Under the pieces are notes generated by a model. That model was not told where the DNA came from. It did not search any database and saw only the letters and a program-made list of their open reading frames with translations. A program made the position numbers and the translations under genes. Below are positions 5,860 through 6,582 of a DNA stretch of 6,582 nucleotides, piece by piece. Positions within the stretch are counted from its first letter, which is position 1. Each line of letters starts with the position of its first letter. The DNA is from Candidatus Cloacimonadota bacterium (GTDB lineage: Bacteria; Cloacimonadota; Cloacimonadia; Cloacimonadales; TCS61): the NCBI GenBank assembly GCA_011372345.1, contig DRTC01000660.1, positions 1 through 6,582 of the forward strand. Direction: 5' to 3'.

Positions 5860-5937
5860 GATGATCTATAAAAAATGAAGTTGAGGTTTAATTTCTAAAA
5901 AAATGTAAAAATTGAAGTTGTGGCATTCGAGGTTGTT
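5860..5937. other. AT-rich spacer after the clpB terminator
   Basis: No gene is seen. The plus strand has two similar phrases, AAAAATGAAGTTGAGG (5871-5886) and AAAAATTGAAGTTGTGG (5907-5923), with no evident role. Confidence 0.4.
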
Positions 5938-5941
5938 AAAA

Positions 5942-5974
5942 AAACTTCCGAAGTTTTTCACGCTTCGGAAGTTT
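5942..5974 (-). terminator. Rho-independent terminator of clpB
   Basis: A 12-bp perfect stem (AAACTTCCGAAG, 5942-5953, with CTTCGGAAGTTT, 5963-5974) closes a nine-base loop. On the minus strand it begins seven bases after the clpB stop and ends in seven Ts (5944-5938). This is a typical intrinsic terminator and separates clpB from the next minus-strand gene. Confidence 0.9.
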
Positions 5975-5980
5975 ATTATT

Positions 5981-6582
5981 TTAGAGACTGAATTTCTCTC
6001 CATCAAATCCAACAACAATTTTCTCCCCAACATCAATCTTCCCTTCCAGCATCTCGATCGCCAGCTTGTTTTCGATCTCTTTCTGAATTACTCGCTTGAG
6101 TGGTCGTGCTCCGAATTGCGGATCAAAACCAAGCTCAGCCAGATGAGAAATGGCTGAATCAGAAAACTCTAATTCGATGTTTTTATCTTTCAAACGATTT
6201 TTGAGAAGATTCAACTGTAATTTAACGATCTTCTTGATCTGCTCTTCGTCGAGCCTGTGGAAGATAATGATATCATCGAGACGGTTGAGAAATTCCGGTC
6301 GGAAATATTGTTGCAGAGATTCTTTCAGTTTTGATTTGATCTCAGTTTCTGGTTTATCTCCCATCTCATAAATAAATTGGGATGCCACATTTGAAGTCAT
6401 GATGATCACAGTATTTTTGAAATCAACAGTTCTTCCTTTACCGTCGGTCAATCTACCATCATCCAGAATCTGCAGGAGAACATTAAAAACATCATGATGA
6501 GCTTTTTCGATCTCATCAAATAGAATTACACTGTAAGGTTTTCGACGCACCGCTTCCGTCAGGTAACCACCCTGTTCATAAC
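5981..6582 (-). CDS. clpB: ATP-dependent disaggregase ClpB, C-terminal part (5' end outside window)
   Basis: Last 199 residues and stop of a Hsp100 AAA+ chaperone; the frame runs open to the window edge and the start lies beyond it. In the family, ClpB hexamers thread aggregated proteins through a central pore with help from DnaK/DnaJ/GrpE. The visible part begins just after the second-ring pore loop (YEQGGYLTEAV). It holds the NBD2 Walker B (SVILFDEIEKAH), GRLTDGKGRTVDF, sensor 1 (VIIMTSN), the arginine-finger region (YFRPEFLNRLDD) and sensor 2 (FGARPLKRVIQKEIENKLA), then a short end, GEKIVVGFDGEKFSL. ClpC also shares Walker B and sensor motifs, but the IQKEIEN stretch and simple C-terminus fit ClpB better. 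A GTG at 6550 is an internal valine, not a start. A terminator follows directly, so clpB ends its transcript here. Any CIRCE or sigma-32 control would lie upstream and out of view. Confidence 0.92.
   Translation of the reverse strand, partial: YEQGGYLTEAVRRKPYSVILFDEIEKAHHDVFNVLLQILDDGRLTDGKGRTVDFKNTVIIMTSNVASQFIYEMGDKPETEIKSKLKESLQQYFRPEFLNRLDDIIIFHRLDEEQIKKIVKLQLNLLKNRLKDKNIELEFSDSAISHLAELGFDPQFGARPLKRVIQKEIENKLAIEMLEGKIDVGEKIVVGFDGEKFSL

Noticed and set aside
4430..5976. Secreted-protein gene as a transposon or integron-like cassette flanked by repeats
   Set aside because: The flanking repeats are placed and built as terminators, and there is no transposase, integrase or target-site duplication.
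6548..6550. GTG as the start of a 189-residue ClpB-like protein
   Set aside because: The frame continues upstream with the conserved ClpB residues YEQGGYLTEAV to the window edge, so the gene is simply truncated.

Overview
The window is about 6.6 kb of AT-rich bacterial DNA holding two rightward genes that converge on two leftward genes. The best guess is an uncultured member of the Fibrobacterota-Chlorobiota-Bacteroidota (FCB) superphylum, perhaps Cloacimonadota-like. One protein carries a type IX secretion (T9SS)-style C-terminal sorting tail. The genes use strong GGAGG-type Shine-Dalgarno sequences, and one has a near-consensus sigma-70 promoter (TTGACA-N18-TAAAAT). True Bacteroidota usually lack both of these signals. 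The placement is inference.

Layout. Bases 1-257 are non-coding, with REP-like palindromes and a TTCGTGGTTTC tandem repeat that runs up to the ribosome binding site of the next gene. Bases 258-3413 (+) encode a complete RND-superfamily efflux pump inner-membrane subunit, without a visible adaptor or outer-membrane partner. Bases 3414-3640 are non-coding, with degenerate CTTCCGAA half-sites and GTTGAA repeats. Bases 3641-4426 (+) encode a GNAT acetyltransferase fused to a YoaP-like, thioredoxin-like C-terminal domain. A strong hairpin at 4432-4464 acts as the shared terminator for the converging transcripts. Bases 4597-5730 (-) encode a secreted surface protein with a T9SS sorting tail, under its own promoter at 5794-5823. 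Bases 5981-6582 (-) are the C-terminal quarter of the disaggregase ClpB, cut by the window edge and followed by its own terminator at 5942-5974.

The genes do not form one obvious pathway. They cover efflux, an acetyltransferase or thiol function, a secreted surface protein and protein disaggregation. The less ordinary content lies between and at the ends of genes. A 17-bp tandem duplication straddles the stop codon of the secreted protein and almost exactly preserves the sorting-tail terminus. A 37-bp terminator hairpin occurs twice with identical arms and different loops. A 19-codon ORF with a strong Shine-Dalgarno, itself folded into a hairpin, lies between the secreted-protein gene and its terminator. 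An inverted repeat sits just upstream of the secreted-protein promoter where an activator would bind. I see no CRISPR array, tRNA, rRNA, transposase or other clear new multi-gene system.
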